This document shows, piece by piece, positions 20,901-32,765 of a stretch of DNA of 64,000 nt; position 1 is the first letter of the stretch; each line of letters starts with the position of its first letter. The DNA lies in assembly GCA_947471745.1 (NCBI GenBank), contig CANJKZ010000777.1, forward strand, positions 3,094,001 to 3,158,000. Direction: 5' to 3'. This stretch comes from Closterium sp. Naga37s-1 (lineage: Eukaryota > Streptophyta > Zygnematophyceae > Desmidiales > Closteriaceae). Made by a program: the position numbers and the translations under genes. A model generated the notes under the pieces. It saw nothing but the letters and a program-made list of their open reading frames with translations, was not told where the DNA came from and searched no databases.

Positions 20901-21980
20901 GGGGGCAGGACCCTGAGGGGGGAGGGGGTCTACCGGGGGGGAACCTGGCGCGAGGAAGAGCGGCGGGGGGGGGAGGGGGGCAGCGCGGTAGGGGAAGAGA
21001 CGGTAATAGGGAACCGACTCGTCAAACGTGACGTCCTGGGAGGACAGAACACGGCGCGAGGTGGGGTGGTAAAACTGCCAACCAGGCGCGTCAAGGGGTA
21101 AGCCAAGGAAGACGCAGGGAACAGCACGAGAGGACAGCTTGTCCGCAGACAAGTCTCAGACGAAGGCCCGAGATCCCCAGACACGGAACGCAGACGCATC
21201 GCCAACCTTCCCCGTCCACCTCAGGGTGGGGGAGGTCTCCGGCAAGGAGACACGGGGCTGGAGGTTGATCTGCTGCGCCGCGTACCGCACAGCAAACGGC
21301 CACAGAAAATGGGGAGCAGCCGCGTGGATCATGGACGTACGAGCGACGTTCATGACCATGCCAATGCGGCGCTCAGCAATCCCATTTTGCTGTGGAGAGG
21401 CCGGAAGCGTGAACGTCTGGCAGATGCCCCTCGCACGACAGAAGGCTCGCAGAAGGTCGGAGGAAAACTCTCCACCTCTGTCGGAGTGCAGACGCAGAAC
21501 AGGAAAGTCCGAGCCGAAACTCTCTCGGAGCTGGAGACGAGCAGCGCGGATCCAGTCGATCAACACCCCAGTGACCTCACCCTTGGTACGCAAGGGGAAG
21601 ACTGCGGTGTAACGCGAGTAGTCGTCAACCACCAAGAGGAAGTAACGCTCGTGACCCTGTCCATGGACGCGGGCTGGGCCCCAGACGTCCATGTGAAGAG
21701 TCTGCAGCGGAGCCTCTGTCGGCGGAAACTCGGAGGAGTGAGGAGCGGCGCGCTGCCGCCCCTCGACGCAGGGTACGCAGGTAGGGGCAGGCCCCGGAGG
21801 AAGAGGGGGGAGGGACCGGGGAAGGCCAGAGACAAGGACACGGGAGGCCATGCCTCGGAGACGAGGCAGGGAGGGGTGACCAAGGCGGTGGTGCCAGAGG
21901 AGGGTCTGGTGGGACAGGAGGCGACACGAGCAGGGGGCAGACTCAGGACTAGACCTGGACGCTACAGCAAACACCTGACC
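17997..21980 (-). pseudogene. Element C Pol: integrase, spacer, RT, RNase H (no Gag/protease)
   Basis: Reading down from about 21,974: GAG-pre-integrase (WHHRLGHPS ... CVPCVEG), the integrase core with DVWGPA, HSDRGGEF and QQNGIAERR, the integrase C-terminal region, the Gly/Ala spacer with LSPQELHEWFARRW, RT with intact YVDDLVFAT (about 18,880) and RNase H up to ANTADIF at the D insertion. TAG or TGA codons interrupt the frame near 21,155, 20,712, 18,702 and 18,342. Sequence is very close to D and K. Confidence 0.9.
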
Positions 21981-22123
21981 CGACGCAGCTACCTGACCAG
22001 ACGCACTAAGGCCAGGGGACGCGATGGGAGGGTAGGAACACGGGGCACGACTCGGGCAGGGGCGGAGCGCGCTCCGGGCAGGAAAAAAATAAAACGTTCG
22101 ATTTTAGGTGGGCTCTAGGAAAC

Positions 22124-22153
22124 GTTCCCACTAGGGAACCATGCTCTATACCA
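22124..22153 (-). promoter_or_regulatory. Element C primer-binding site and stem-loop
   Basis: Minus TGGTATAGAGC is followed by GTTCCC-TAGT-GGGAAC (22,139-22,124). The stem equals that of D and K but the loop differs (TAGT against CTGT). Confidence 0.75.
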
Positions 22154-22278
22154 TGTGAAAGAATGAAGGATGAATGAACTAGAAACAAGATGGATACAAA
22201 TATGAAACCCTAGATTGTTGTACCCCTTAGTGTCTACCCCACAGTAGCCTACAGTGACTAAGTAATATAAGTCTGACA
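22154..22278 (-). repeat. Element C 5' LTR
   Basis: This LTR is 125 bp and identical to 10,271-10,395. It is bordered on its right by CCCTC, the likely target duplication. Confidence 0.95.
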
Positions 22279-23412
22279 CCCTCGAGTTCTCCGTCTGGCT
22301 TTAGCGTGCACAGCGTCTCCTAGCGAGTCAGGTGCAGGCAAACGAGTCCCTGTGGGCGCACGCTTCTGGTGACATCCCGATGCCCGTTGATCCTGTACCC
22401 TTAGGCGCTGACGCTAGCACTGCCGATAGAGACCGATATGCCCGCCAGCGTGCTGACCTCACATCGTGGACCTCGCGTGACGCTGCGGTCTGCATCGCCC
22501 TCAGCAGCCTCCTCCCTGAGTCTGAGGAGACCCACTTCACTCAGGTTCGCACGGCTAGTGAGTTCCTGACTGCGATCAAGGCCCGCTACGCTACTCCCAC
22601 CACTGTCTCTCTAGGTCGCCTGTTCCTTCCGTTCCTGTTTCTTGACCTCGCCTCGTTTGAGCGCTCTGCTGACTTGATTGCTCACCTCCGCTCGCTCGAT
22701 TCTAGCTACCGCGCTGCTTGCACTGAGGCACAGCTTGCACTGCTTCCTCCCCCCATGGTGATCACTATCTATTTCATCGCCACTAGCCTCCCTGACCGCC
22801 TTGCCTCGGTTCGTGACACGCTTCTTCAGAAGCACCCTAGCAAGCTCACTATCGAGGTCCTTGAGTCAGCACTCAAGGACGTCAAGAGCAACCTTCGCTC
22901 CATAGCCTCCGCCTCTGGTACTATGCCCCCTCCATTGTTCCACGGGTGCACTGTCCTTCAGCTGCCCACCTTTACTGCCTCTTTCGTCACTGCCGCTACC
23001 GACGTGACCGCAGCTGCTGTTACGACTTTTTTGCGGTCTCGGGGTAGGGGTGGCAAGAGGGGCGGTCAGGGTGCAGGCGGCGGCGGCGGTGGCGGCGGAG
23101 GTGGTGGGGGTGACGTGGCGACCGGTGGCGGCGGGAGTGCACGGTCTGGTGAGGCGTCTAGTGCAGTGGCCAGTGACTCCCCTGCTGCAGCTGGTGGTGG
23201 CGACGCCCGGGTTCGTCAGACGCCCCCTGGTCTGCCGACTGCACTGGGTGGAGCAACGGCGTGGTACCTGACTCAGCGACAGCAGCAGCTGCAGCAGCAG
23301 CAGCCCCTCCCCTCGCCGCAGCCTCAGCAGCAGCGGCGGCAGCAGCAGGCTTCGGGGTCAGGACAGCGTCAGCTCCAGCGAGGTGTTGTTCACCCTCTGT
23401 GCACCTATTAGG
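22279..23412 (+). pseudogene. Element A Gag, 3' part
   Basis: The frame started at 10,223 resumes as LEFSVWL and runs through a copia capsid (TSWTSRDAAVCIALSSLLPE, YATPTTVSLGRLFLPFLFLD, ITIYFIATSLPDRL) to a Gly-rich and Gln-rich tail. It carries an in-frame TAG early (near 22,300) and a TAG at about 23,410, followed by a decayed zinc-knuckle region (GQTCGRAHPPGQCF). A is clearly older and diverged from C, D and K. Confidence 0.85.
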
Positions 23413-23712
23413 TTCTGACGGGTGCTCGCCGGGGCCAGACTTGTGGTCGTGCCCACCCTCCTGGTCAGTGCTTTGCTCAGCTTACTGACACGGTCCGTTT
23501 GGCCTTCGGCGTTGGCGGCCCTGCCCCTGACTGGTTTCCTCTTGTTTAGACGTACGGCTCCGCTCTGTGGGGCATGTCAGCTTCTCAGTTAGTTGATCTT
23601 CTAGGAACTCCTCATGCTATGTATGCTGTTGTTGACTCTAGTGCTTCTGACTCTGTTTACTCGAGTGTTGTTAGCTTAGGTGCTAGTCTTGCTTTGCTAG
23701 TTTAGGTACTTG

Positions 23713-25830
23713 TGTAGACACTAGTCTAGGAGCTGCTCCGGAGGACGCTTCGCTGTCTTTCACTCTGGACTCTGGAGCTTCGTACTGTTCCTTCCGCGAC
23801 CGCACGACACTCACACCGCTTCCTGCGCCTGTCTCTATGGCGCTGGCTGATCCCACCTCGGGACCAGTCACTGCTCGCTACACTACCACTCTTCCGTGCC
23901 CAGCTGTTCCCTCCGGGTCTCTGACCGGGTTCCACGTCCCCTCGTTCTCGAGGAACTTGGTGGGCGTGAGGCCTCTCGTGGGTCAGCACGTGGGTGTGTG
24001 GTTTGAGCCCTCTGGCGAGACCACAGTGTGTGTTGACGGGGCCTCTTTCCAGCCTCTTGCCACCTTTACTGCTGAGCCGGGCTCCGGTCTCTACACTCTT
24101 CACACTGGCCCCGATGGGCGGCAGCAGCAGCAGCAGCAGCAGCAGCCACAGCGGCCGCTACTGCCCCCGGCCCCTGTCCCTTCCCCCCGTCTGGTCCTTG
24201 CGTCTCACCAGGTTGCTGCGTCCCCCCAGGTAGCTGTATCTGGTCGTGTTCTCGCGTCTGGTCCAGTTGCTGCGTCTTGATCCTGCCGATCGCTTGCCCA
24301 CCCCACCGTTCTGTGGCACCACCGGATGGGGCACCCGTCCCTTCCTCGTTTGCGCGCTATGTCTAGTCAGCGTCTTGTCTTAGGCCTCCCGCGTGTCTTG
24401 CCGTCGCTCCCGGCGTCCCTTGCACAACCGTGCGGTCCCTGCGTCGAGGGTCGGGTGCGCGCCACCCCTCACTCCTCCTCCCTTCGTACGGCCACCCAGC
24501 CGTTTGAGACACTCCACTTGGACGTCTGGGGCCCCGCCCCTCGCCTTGGCCCTGAGCGTGAGCATTTCTTTCTTGTGGTCGTTCATGACTACTCCCGCTA
24601 CACCATAGTGTTCCCCCTGGCGAATAAGTCTGAGGTGACTTCTACGCTGATCGGGTGGTTGCTTACCACAGAGGACACTCGTGGTCGTCGTGTGAGCTGT
24701 CTTCACTCCGACCGCGGGGGTGAGTTTCGCTCCGGCATTCTCGCTGGATTCTGTCGCGAGCAGGGCATTCGCCAGTCCTGGATGCTTCCAGAGTCCCCAC
24801 AGCAGAATGGGGTTGCTGAGCGCCGCATAGGCTTGGTCATGGAGATCGCCCGCACCTCCTTGACTCACGCCCGTGCCCCCAATTTTCTGTGGCCCTACGC
24901 GGTTCGGTACGCCGCTCACTAACTATACCTCTGGCCGCGTGTCTCTCGGCCAGTGGTTTCACCGACCGGTCTTTGGACTGGGTCCCCTGGTGTTGCGTCG
25001 CGGTTTCGTGTCTGGGGTTGCTTGGCTCTTGTTCGCGACACCTCCGCGGACAAGCTCTCACCTCGCGCCGTTCCCTGTGTCTTCCTTGGTTTCCCTGAGG
25101 ACTCCTCTGACTTCACCTTTTACCACCCTCCCTCTCACCGGTTCTTTGACTCCCGTGACGTCCGTTTCGAGGAGTCCACCCCCTACTACGTCAGGTACTC
25201 TTGTCGAGGTCCCCTTCTGCTCCCCTGGTACAGCCTCCCCCCCCTGGTCCAGCCCCGTCAGGTGTGTCCCACGCTACCCCTCCCCCCTCGGTAGCCCCTC
25301 AGGTACAGCCTCCTTCCCCGCAATCCTCCTCGCAGCCTACTACAGACCCTGCGGGAGCCGGTGTTCATGGCGAGGACCCTGTCGGTGCTAGCTCTGGGGG
25401 TGCTGGAGTTGGGGCTGAGCCCGAGGCTGCAGGAGACTCTCGTCTTCCGGGAGCTGGTGTAGGTGGTGCTGACTCTGGGGGTGCTACGTCTAGGGGTGCG
25501 GGTGCGCCCCCTTCGGGTCCTTGTGAGCTTGGCCGTGTTGCTGTTGCTGGTACTGCCTTTGGGGGTGGTGCGCCGGGTGCTTTGAAGGGTGGTCCAGGGG
25601 CTGCCGCGGCCCCGGACACTACTCCTCCCTCCCACCCCTACCCGACCCGGCACCAGGCTCGTGTTCGCCATGCCCGTGAGGAGCAGCTGGAGTCGGAGAG
25701 AGAGGAGAGAGAGTTGCAGCGGCTGGAGGAGGAGGAGGAGCAGTAGCAGGAGCAGCAGTCGCGGCTGGAGCCGCCGCAGCAGCAGGAGGTGCAGCAGCAG
25801 CCGCCGCATGAGGTAGTTTGTATAAGGGGA
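23713..25830 (+). pseudogene. Element A protease, integrase and spacer; RT absent
   Basis: Protease LDSGASYCSFRDRTTLTPL is followed by the GAG-pre-integrase WHHRMGHPSLPRLR and an integrase core with DVWGPAP, HSDRGGEF and QQNGVAERR, so the catalytic triad is present. A stop (TAA at about 24,920) falls where relatives have a Gln codon. The C-terminal part continues (SADKLSPRAVPCVFLGFPED) into a Gly/Pro-rich spacer and a Glu/Arg/Gln-rich coiled stretch (EREERELQRLEEEEE). No RT, RNase H or 3' LTR follows; the element is truncated near 25,830. Confidence 0.85.
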
Positions 25831-25973
25831 GTGATAGACTTGGTGGGCTGTAAAGCGGTCGGCCTGTGAAATAGATACGATTATTTCACTTTGACTACGA
25901 TAGCGTTTACGCCTTCACCAAAGTCAGAAAAATCGCTAGCCACCCCCTGCCCGTTAGGCGAAGCCTGAGGCAC
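25831..25973. other. Junction between elements A and G
   Basis: About 140 bp lie between the end of A and the first Gag codon of the gypsy element. I find no LTR or primer-binding site here, so G either lost its 5' LTR or it is too diverged to see. Confidence 0.5.
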
Positions 25974-26352
25974 ATGGAGCAGGCCGAGCTCAACGAGTTC
26001 ATGCAACCGTTTCGGGTGATGCAAGCCAACTTGCAGACCATGTCTGCAGAGGTGGAACGCCTACGGAAAGAAAACGTCGAACTACACCAGGCGCGTGGTG
26101 AAGCGCGCCAGGAGTCGCCTGTCGTTGACGACGCAAGTAGCAGCACCACACCAGCCGAGCGGGTCTGGAGCGAGCTGGAAGGCTCCATGGATGCGGAAGA
26201 TGCGAGGCGGGCATAGCAGCAACAGTCACCACAACAGTCGCGTGCAGCACCGACACGTGTAGCAACGACAACTACGGCGACGCTAGCAGCAGCGCCAACA
26301 GTCCAAGCAGCAACGACGACTTTGACAACTGTTAAAATCAAGCCGACAAACC
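25974..26352 (+). pseudogene. Element G Gag, N-terminal part
   Basis: The open frame MEQAELNEFMQPFRVMQ contains a coiled-coil stretch (LQTMSAEVERLRKENVEL), typical of the Gag N-terminus in plant gypsy elements. A TAG near 26,214 interrupts it. It continues QQQSPQQSR... to KIKPTN at the B insertion and resumes at 33,204. Confidence 0.75.
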
Positions 26353-26791
26353 TGCTGCGATCAGAAGGTGATCGCTCCTAGGATCTCCTCATGAAGGTTC
26401 GCACACAGCTAGGTGGTGGTGGTGGGCCCTTGACCTCAATAGCAGAGTGAATATAAAATGCTTGAGATGACAAAAACATGCAAACACAAAGACATAATTA
26501 TGAGTACAGGGGAATTCGAATCGACCTAGCTAGCCATGTACTCTAAGGGGTACATTCCCTTATTCAAATTCATTCCCAACCGTGCGGCGCGTACAGTTAC
26601 GAAATTGTTCCCGCCAAATTTATCTTGCCTGCAGCTGCCCGATGTCGTCTGCTCTGACGGTCCCGATCCACCTTAACTGTCTGACGTTTCGTGTCAACTC
26701 TGACCCTTCGCATTCATTCTCGATACTGTGTGCTTCCTTAGCTGCGGTTAGGAGTGCACAGAAATGTTTTCATCCATTGCTATTCGTAACA
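26353..26791 (-). repeat. Element B 3' LTR
   Basis: This 439-bp repeat pairs with 32,766-33,203. It contains CGATCAGAAGGTGATCG near its left end, an inverted repeat. Confidence 0.93.
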
Positions 26792-26823
26792 CCCCCCTTC
26801 ACTCCTGGCCGTAGCTTTACTTG

Positions 26824-28400
26824 ACCTGCTTGACCACTTCGCTGAGTTCGGAGCAGTGCTGGTACTGCTGGCGTGGCAGTCGCTTTGTGAGAAAGTCTGC
26901 TGCCATGTCACCTGTCGGGCAGTAGGTCAAGTCAACCTTGCCTTTGTCCACTTCGTCTTTGACGAAGAAGTACCGCAGCGCAATGTGCTTGGTGCGGTTG
27001 ACGAAGCCAGGTTTGTTCGCGATGCGGATCGCGCTTTGTTTGTCGCGGTGGAGGCGAAAGGTGGGCGAAGCTGGAATCTTTGCCTCCTGCAGGAGTTCCT
27101 GCTAGTAGAGTCCTTCGCGAACTGCTGCCGTTACTGCGATGAATTCCGCTTCGGCTGACGACAGGGTAACCAACTCCTGTTTCTGCGAGTTCCAGGAGAT
27201 TGGTCGTGTCGGTTCGAGCCGGAACAGGAAGCCAGTTCTAGACCGTCGATTGTCAGGGTCTGCTGCGTGATCGGCGTTCACGTAGCCGATGAGGTTGAAA
27301 GATGGGGTCGCTACTGTTGAGTAGTAGAGTCCAATCTTGGGTGTTGAAACGAAGAATTGTAAGGCGCGCTGCAGGTCCAGAAGATTCTCAGCCGTTGGTT
27401 TGCGAGAATACTGGGCTAACTGACTCGCGATGTAGGAAAGGTCGGGCCTGCATGTAACAGAGGCGAAGAGCAGACATCCCAGCTGTTGCTGATAAGTCTG
27501 AATTCCAACGGGGGATAGGGCTTTGTTGTCTGGTTTGTGATTCGGTCCGGGAGTTCGTTAGGGAGTGGATAGCGGTGCCGGTGAGATGTTGAAGCGCTTC
27601 CCTAGCTCCTTTGCATACTTAGCCGCTGAGAGGTGGATAGCTTCTGGTCCGTAGGAGATGTTGAGGCCTAAGAACTGTTTCACCTCGTAGTTGCAGGTGA
27701 TATCGACGCGCCCCGCCAGACTCTTTTCAAACTGCTCCAGTAGTTCGTTGCTTGGTCCTGTGTAAAGCAGGTCGTCGTCGTAGACTGTGAGCATGATGTA
27801 TTCTCCGCAGAAATCGCGGCGACACATCCCAGGATCATGAGGCATCTGCTTGAACCCAATTTCAAGCAGGATGTTGTGCAGATACTGCTGCCTGAGCCTC
27901 GGTGCTTGCTTGTTCCGTAAAGGGACTTGTGCAGCTGGCATACGCGCGAATCTCCTTCGCCGTATGTGTGCGGCTGCTCCACGTAAATCACAGCATCTAC
28001 TAACGCGTACAAAAACGCGTTTTTCACGTCAATTTGGCGCAGAGGGAGGTGTCTAGCAACTGCGATGGCGAGCAGGATTCGGACGGAGGTGTGGCGACTG
28101 ACCGGCGCAAACGTCTGGTCGAAGTCGATACCGTGCCTCTGGTCATCGCCACGCACCACCCATCGCGCTTTGAAGTGCTCGATTGTTCCGTCCGCTGCGT
28201 TCTTCACGCGGAAGACCCATTTCCCCGAGAGAACCTTCGCGCCTTTAATCGCCGCACGGTCGCCTAACACCCAGGTGTCTCGGGATTCGAGCGCCTTGAT
28301 CTCTGCGTCCATTGCCTCGCGCCACTCCTTGCTGTATGGTCCAGTGAGGGCTTGGCGCGGGTTTTGTGGTTCGATGACACGTGGCGCCTTTGAGGTTGCG
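26824..28400 (-). pseudogene. Element B RT and RNase H
   Basis: RT begins WREAMDAEIKALESRDTW and continues KWVFRVKN, FKARWVVRGD, FDQTFAPVSR and IDVKNAFLYA. A frameshift near 27,940 follows, then the palm motif reads TVYDDDLLYTG instead of the usual YVDDLL. RNase H follows in other frames (SSAEAEFIAV, NRTKHIALRYFFVKDE, ADFLTK) to a stop at about 26,822. The Val-to-Asp change next to the catalytic Asp pair and several stops suggest this copy is inactive. Confidence 0.85.
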
Positions 28401-29773
28401 GTATGGAGTCCGAGCAGCTGCAGCCCTAAAACGGTGCTGTCGTGGCAATGCTGCGGGACGACATCCTGCACGTCATCGTCATCGCTCTCTGGCTCAGGTG
28501 GTGCTGGTGGCGCTGTGCCTCTGCCGCCTCCGCCTGTTCCGCCCATTCCTCCTCCAGAGGAATCGTCATCATCGTCGCCACTGCTGGGACGATTTCCCCT
28601 TGTGAACTCGCCCCTGGTGTCCTGCTCCAGGATTGCTGCAGCGGCTTCGTCCTCGGGCGTTGTGTAGCTGTGACCGTCATTCGCGTAGACGCGATTCGCA
28701 TTGGTCTCCTCGTCATGACGGAACTGCTCGAGGAAGAGCCGTTCGTAGAAAATGACGTCACGCGCGTGGGCAGTTTTCTGGCTGAGAAGGTCCACGGTAA
28801 TCCACACCTTGTGCTCGTGGCTGATCTCGACGTGAATGCCCCATCGCGCGCGGATGGCGAACTTGCCAATGGTTGACGTCGGCGGGCGGTATTGCACCAT
28901 GCACCCCCACACGCGGAGCATGGATGTGTCCCCCTTAGTCCCGGTCCACTTTACGTGCGGAGACAGGTTGCCGGTGATGGCGGTAGTTGACAGCAGGTTG
29001 TGCACCCGCACAGCGTGGTGCATCGCGTAGGTCCAGTAGATCGGCGGTAGCTTCGATTGCTTCATCAGCGCTCGCACTTTTGTCATGAGCGTGCGATTGG
29101 TCCGCTCGGCTACGCCCTGCTGTTGGTGCGCGTAGGGGAGAGAAATGTGGTGCTCGATCCCCTTTTGCGCCAGATAATCCTGCATCTCCTTGCTCCTGAA
29201 TTCTGCTGCGCCGTCAGATTGCTAGATTTTCAGCTTCTCCGAGGACAGCCGCTGCGCGTGTGCTAGCCAAAGGAGGAATACCTCGTATGCTCTACTGCGC
29301 GATTCCACGTTCACGACCCACACATAGCGCGTTCCGGCGTCGATGAAGGTAAGCGTGTACATTTCGTCGTCGACTCCGCAGTGCCCCGCGTTCAGGAAGT
29401 CATTGTACACCTTGTGTAGCTTGGGGTAACGGTTCGTCCCAGGCTCGAGCAGCGGGAACAGTTGGTGGCTTAGCGCGGCTTCGGGGCAGACGGTGCAGTT
29501 GCGTGGATGTGTCGCGCCTCTCACTTCGGTGCCATTTGGTCGCAGGAGCGCCCCAGGATCAAAAACATTCGCGTCGATGCAATTTTTCAGCGTCACGCGT
29601 GAAGGGTGTCCGAGGCGCTGGTGCCATAGTGCATCGTTAGCGCGAAGACCGGAGGTGCGCATGTAGCGCGCGAGAGCTTCGTCAGGGTCTTCGTCTGGTA
29701 CTGGGGTAGGTGCTGCTGCTGCTTCTTCTGCTGCTTCGGCTTCTTCGTTGGCGGTGGTTAGCATCAGCGCCAA
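28401..29773 (-). pseudogene. Element B integrase
   Basis: The GAG-pre-integrase segment LWHQRLGHPSRVTLK ... NCTVCPEA is at about 29,650-29,470. The core contains a first Asp (VYNDFLNAG), a second Asp (QSDGAAEF, just after a TAG at about 29,222) and Glu (HQQQGVAERTNRT). The C-terminal part has HVKWTGTKGDTSMLRVWGC. A Gly/Ser/Asp-rich linker (about 28,650-28,450) leads to RT. The catalytic triad is intact but the reading frame is broken. Confidence 0.85.
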
Positions 29774-31312
29774 GAACTCTCAGTCGCGGATTTTGGAGAG
29801 GGAGATGTTGGTCCCATGAATAGTTCCGGGGACGAAGGTGGGTTCACGCGGTTCGGGGGCAGGTCCGTAGACGGTGCGACGCGGAGTCGACGGTTCGTTG
29901 CCCCAGTGGATGGTGTCCCAGGGGTCGCGATGCGGTGGTATTTCAGGTGGAGGTGGTGCGGGCAGCGCGTGTCGTGGGGGGCGATTAAGGGGAACAACTA
30001 CGGGTTGCGCCTCAGCTTCTTCTCCCCCCTTTTGTTTGTCGCGGGAAGCACCCCAGCCTGTGCCTTCGTCGCCAGTTGCGACGCCCCATCCGCCGCTTGC
30101 GGTTGCCCAGATGTCGCCGGTATCCCCATCCGCCGCTTGCGGTTGCCCAGGTGCCGCCGGTATCGCCCCATCCGCCAGCGCTCCCCCACCCCCCTTCATT
30201 GGAGGCGTTTTCCTCCTCTTCCGCTCCCCATGCGACAGATGCAAAGGTGCCGCGTGCCTCGGCGAGGCTTTGTCGACAAAGCTCCTCTGCTTCGCGTCGC
30301 GCTAATTCCTCTTCTTGCTCCACGGTAAGCTTCTCCGTGGGGTCGCGCTAATGGGTCAGATCTTCAGGAACTCTTCTCGTGTGTAAGGGCGCGCGACTCC
30401 ACGCGCATCGAAGGTTCCGCGGCGTTGTCCGCGCATAAGGTTTTCGAGCCGCTGAGAGGGAGGTCCGGTGTGAGGGCTTTGATCGGTGCCGAAAACGTGG
30501 TGCGTGGTGATTTTCAACTCCAGCTCGGACATGCCTTCTTCTAGAGGTGCATGTCGCTCTGCTTCGGCGATGGCAGCGAGCCCACGGCCGGCGATGGCGC
30601 TGGTTGATCCCGTCGGCGTGTGGCAGTCCCTGCAGATGCCGTCTAGGTCAAGGTCGTGCAACGCCAAGTCGCGTGGGTGGGGGTGATGCGGCACCCACGG
30701 TCTTCCGTCAGGGTGCTTCCAATCGCTGCGGTGGATGGGGTCGAAGCGCAGTGGAACGAGATCGATTAACTCGTTCAAGTCGCCGCTGCAGTCGGGAATA
30801 TCGAAGTCCGAGACATACACTCCATTTTCGGAGTGCGGTCTTCCGATCTGCTTGCGGGGGAAGGACTTCGATTTGTAGTGCAGCAGGATGTCGCGAGTCT
30901 CGCGGTCCGTGCTGAGGTCAACGCCGCAATCCATGAGTTGGGCGGCGGAAAGCAGATTGAAGCGCAGGTTTTGGACGACGAGCACATCGTTAAGTGTGAT
31001 GTGCGTGCGGCTTCCTCGTGCCTTGAGCACGACGATGCCTTGCGCGCTTGCGCGCAGGCGCGTGTTTCTGGCCACTGTGACGTAGGTGACCGTGGGCGTG
31101 GCGACGGCATTGGATATGTAACGCTCCGAGCCCACCATGTGCTGGCCGCAGCAGCTGTCCAGGTACCAGGTGTTGTAGCGCTTCCTGTCGTAACGTGCGA
31201 GCAGCGCCAGTCGCGGCGTGACAATGTGAGGTGTGTCAAATTTAAAAAAACTCGCGCGAGAGCCAATCGAGTGGCGCCGCCCGCATGTCAGGTATGTGCG
31301 GGGGACTTTCAA
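29774..31312 (-). pseudogene. Element B protease region and linker
   Basis: An open frame from about 31,312 carries WYLDSCCGQHMVGSERYI, the position of the copia protease motif D-S-G-(A/C)-(S/T). Here Gly is Cys, so the active-site triplet reads DSC. Typical copia features follow (VLVVQNLRFNLLSAAQL and KSFPRKQIGR). The part 29,774-30,355 is a Trp/Gly-rich linker with tandem repeats (ATSGQPQAADG-like, 30,080-30,190). Confidence 0.8.
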
Positions 31313-32700
31313 GCAGCGGGACTAAAAGATTATAGTCCTGGTCGTCGTCGTCGGTGAAATCGTGGCGCGGACTGAACGGGTTGTTGTTGGAGAACGCGCC
31401 AATGGTGTGCAATGCTGGCTCAGGTGATGGTGAGCGCACGCGGCGACGACGCGACTCGCCCGTCATGGCCATGTTGCTCATGACGTTGCGTACTGGAGGA
31501 GACGATGACGGCTGCTGCTGCTGATGCTGAACTGCTGGGTTCAAGTTGCGCGCGGGGGGTTGATACCCCTGGGCTGGACGCACGTCGCCTCGTGCGTCTT
31601 GTTGGCCGGACCAGTTGCTCGGATTGGTCTGGCGAGGGCGAGATCGGAACTTGCATCGATCCGCCAAGTGCCAAAAATTTATGCAAATCTTGCAGTAGAG
31701 GCGCCGCGGCCGTTGCTCTGCGGTGTTGTCGGCGTAGAAGGCGAGCCATTCACGTTCTCGTCGTGGCGCTGGTCGCTGCTGATCCATATCCCGTTGTTCG
31801 ACGAGAAGGGCGGCGCAAAGGGCGGCCTCCGAGATGACCCCCTGCTGCCGGAGAAGCGCCTTGCAGGGCCACCACTCTGGGCCGAGCCCTTGAAGCACGA
31901 TGTTGACAAAAATCTCCTCTGATTTTGAGCTTCCCAACTTCGCGATATGATCGCGAAGACTCCGACAGCGATTAATGTAACTGTTGGCCTTCTCCCCTTG
32001 GGCCATTTTAGTCTCCAGTAGCTGCTGGAGCAGCCGGCTCGAAGAGACGGAGTCCTTCGGCTGGTACACGCCGTTCAGGTGGCGCCAAGCGTCGAGGGCT
32101 GGAGCGGGCGAGGTTTTGTACGAACAAATGTTCAACTGCTCCGCCGACGACATGTTGCGTAGAAGAATACCGTACGCCATCAGGGACTCGTTGTAGTACC
32201 TCGCCTTGGCGTCGTTGTCTGTATCTTCAACAGGCTATGTGTAGCTCTCGTCGAAGTAGTGAAAAAACTAAGCGTTCTGCAGAAGGAGCTCCAGCTCAAA
32301 GTTCCAGGTATAGAAGTCTTTGCCGTCAAAACACACACTTGTCTTTATTTTTTATATGCTGAGAAACCTTGATTGCGCAGAGAGATTTGCCTCTTCACTG
32401 GGACGGGGAGTCTTGGGGGTTGAGCCATTTGTGTCGAGGGAGAAAGTGTGCGGGGCGGCGTTCTGGCCGTTTGGGATCGGTTGAGTAGGTTGCGAGGAGG
32501 TTCCCGCGTCGCCGTTCCGCAATGTTTGGAGCCCTTGCTCCAGGCTGGTAAGTCGCTGAAGTAATTGTGCGATGACTTCGGTCCTAATCGTCGTCGTTTC
32601 CTCGCTTGTCGCAGCCGGGTTGGGTTGCGCTTCAGCCGTCAGATTTGTCTAACCACCAGATCCTCCGGCCATTCTCACACGCGATCGTGTGCTGGACGTC
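31242..32700 (-). pseudogene. Element B Gag
   Basis: A copia Gag of the UBN2 type shows LDAWRHLNGVYQPKD, LLETKMAQGEKANSYINR and IVLQGLGPEW, then a classical CCHC zinc knuckle C-K-I-C-x4-H-x4-C (about 31,690-31,640). The N-terminal part upstream of 32,180 (SVCFDGKDFYTWNFELEL) is interrupted by three stops. The C-terminal part is Gln/Pro/Ser-rich. This Gag is unrelated in style to the Gly-rich Gag of D and K. Confidence 0.85.
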
Positions 32701-32765
32701 ACTTTCCGAATGTCTCAGATTTCGAAGATGGAAGTGCGAACGATTCCCGGGTCGCTCTCATACCA

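Larger units (their letters stand above)
10271..22278 (-). mobile_element. Element C: gag-less copia element, interrupted by D
   Basis: Identical 125-bp LTRs lie at 10,271-10,395 (3' LTR) and 22,154-22,278 (5' LTR). The element reads on the minus strand: primer-binding site TGGTATAGAGC at 22,153-22,143 and polypurine tract CTATGGGGGTG next to the 3' LTR. The flanks CCCTT (10,266-10,270) and CCCTC (22,279-22,283) are a target duplication with one mismatch. Without D the element is about 4.7 kb. The leader passes straight into the GAG-pre-integrase region (near 21,975), so capsid, zinc knuckle and protease are missing. Identical LTRs show recent movement of a defective genome, presumably with Gag supplied by D/K-type relatives. 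Confidence 0.92.
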
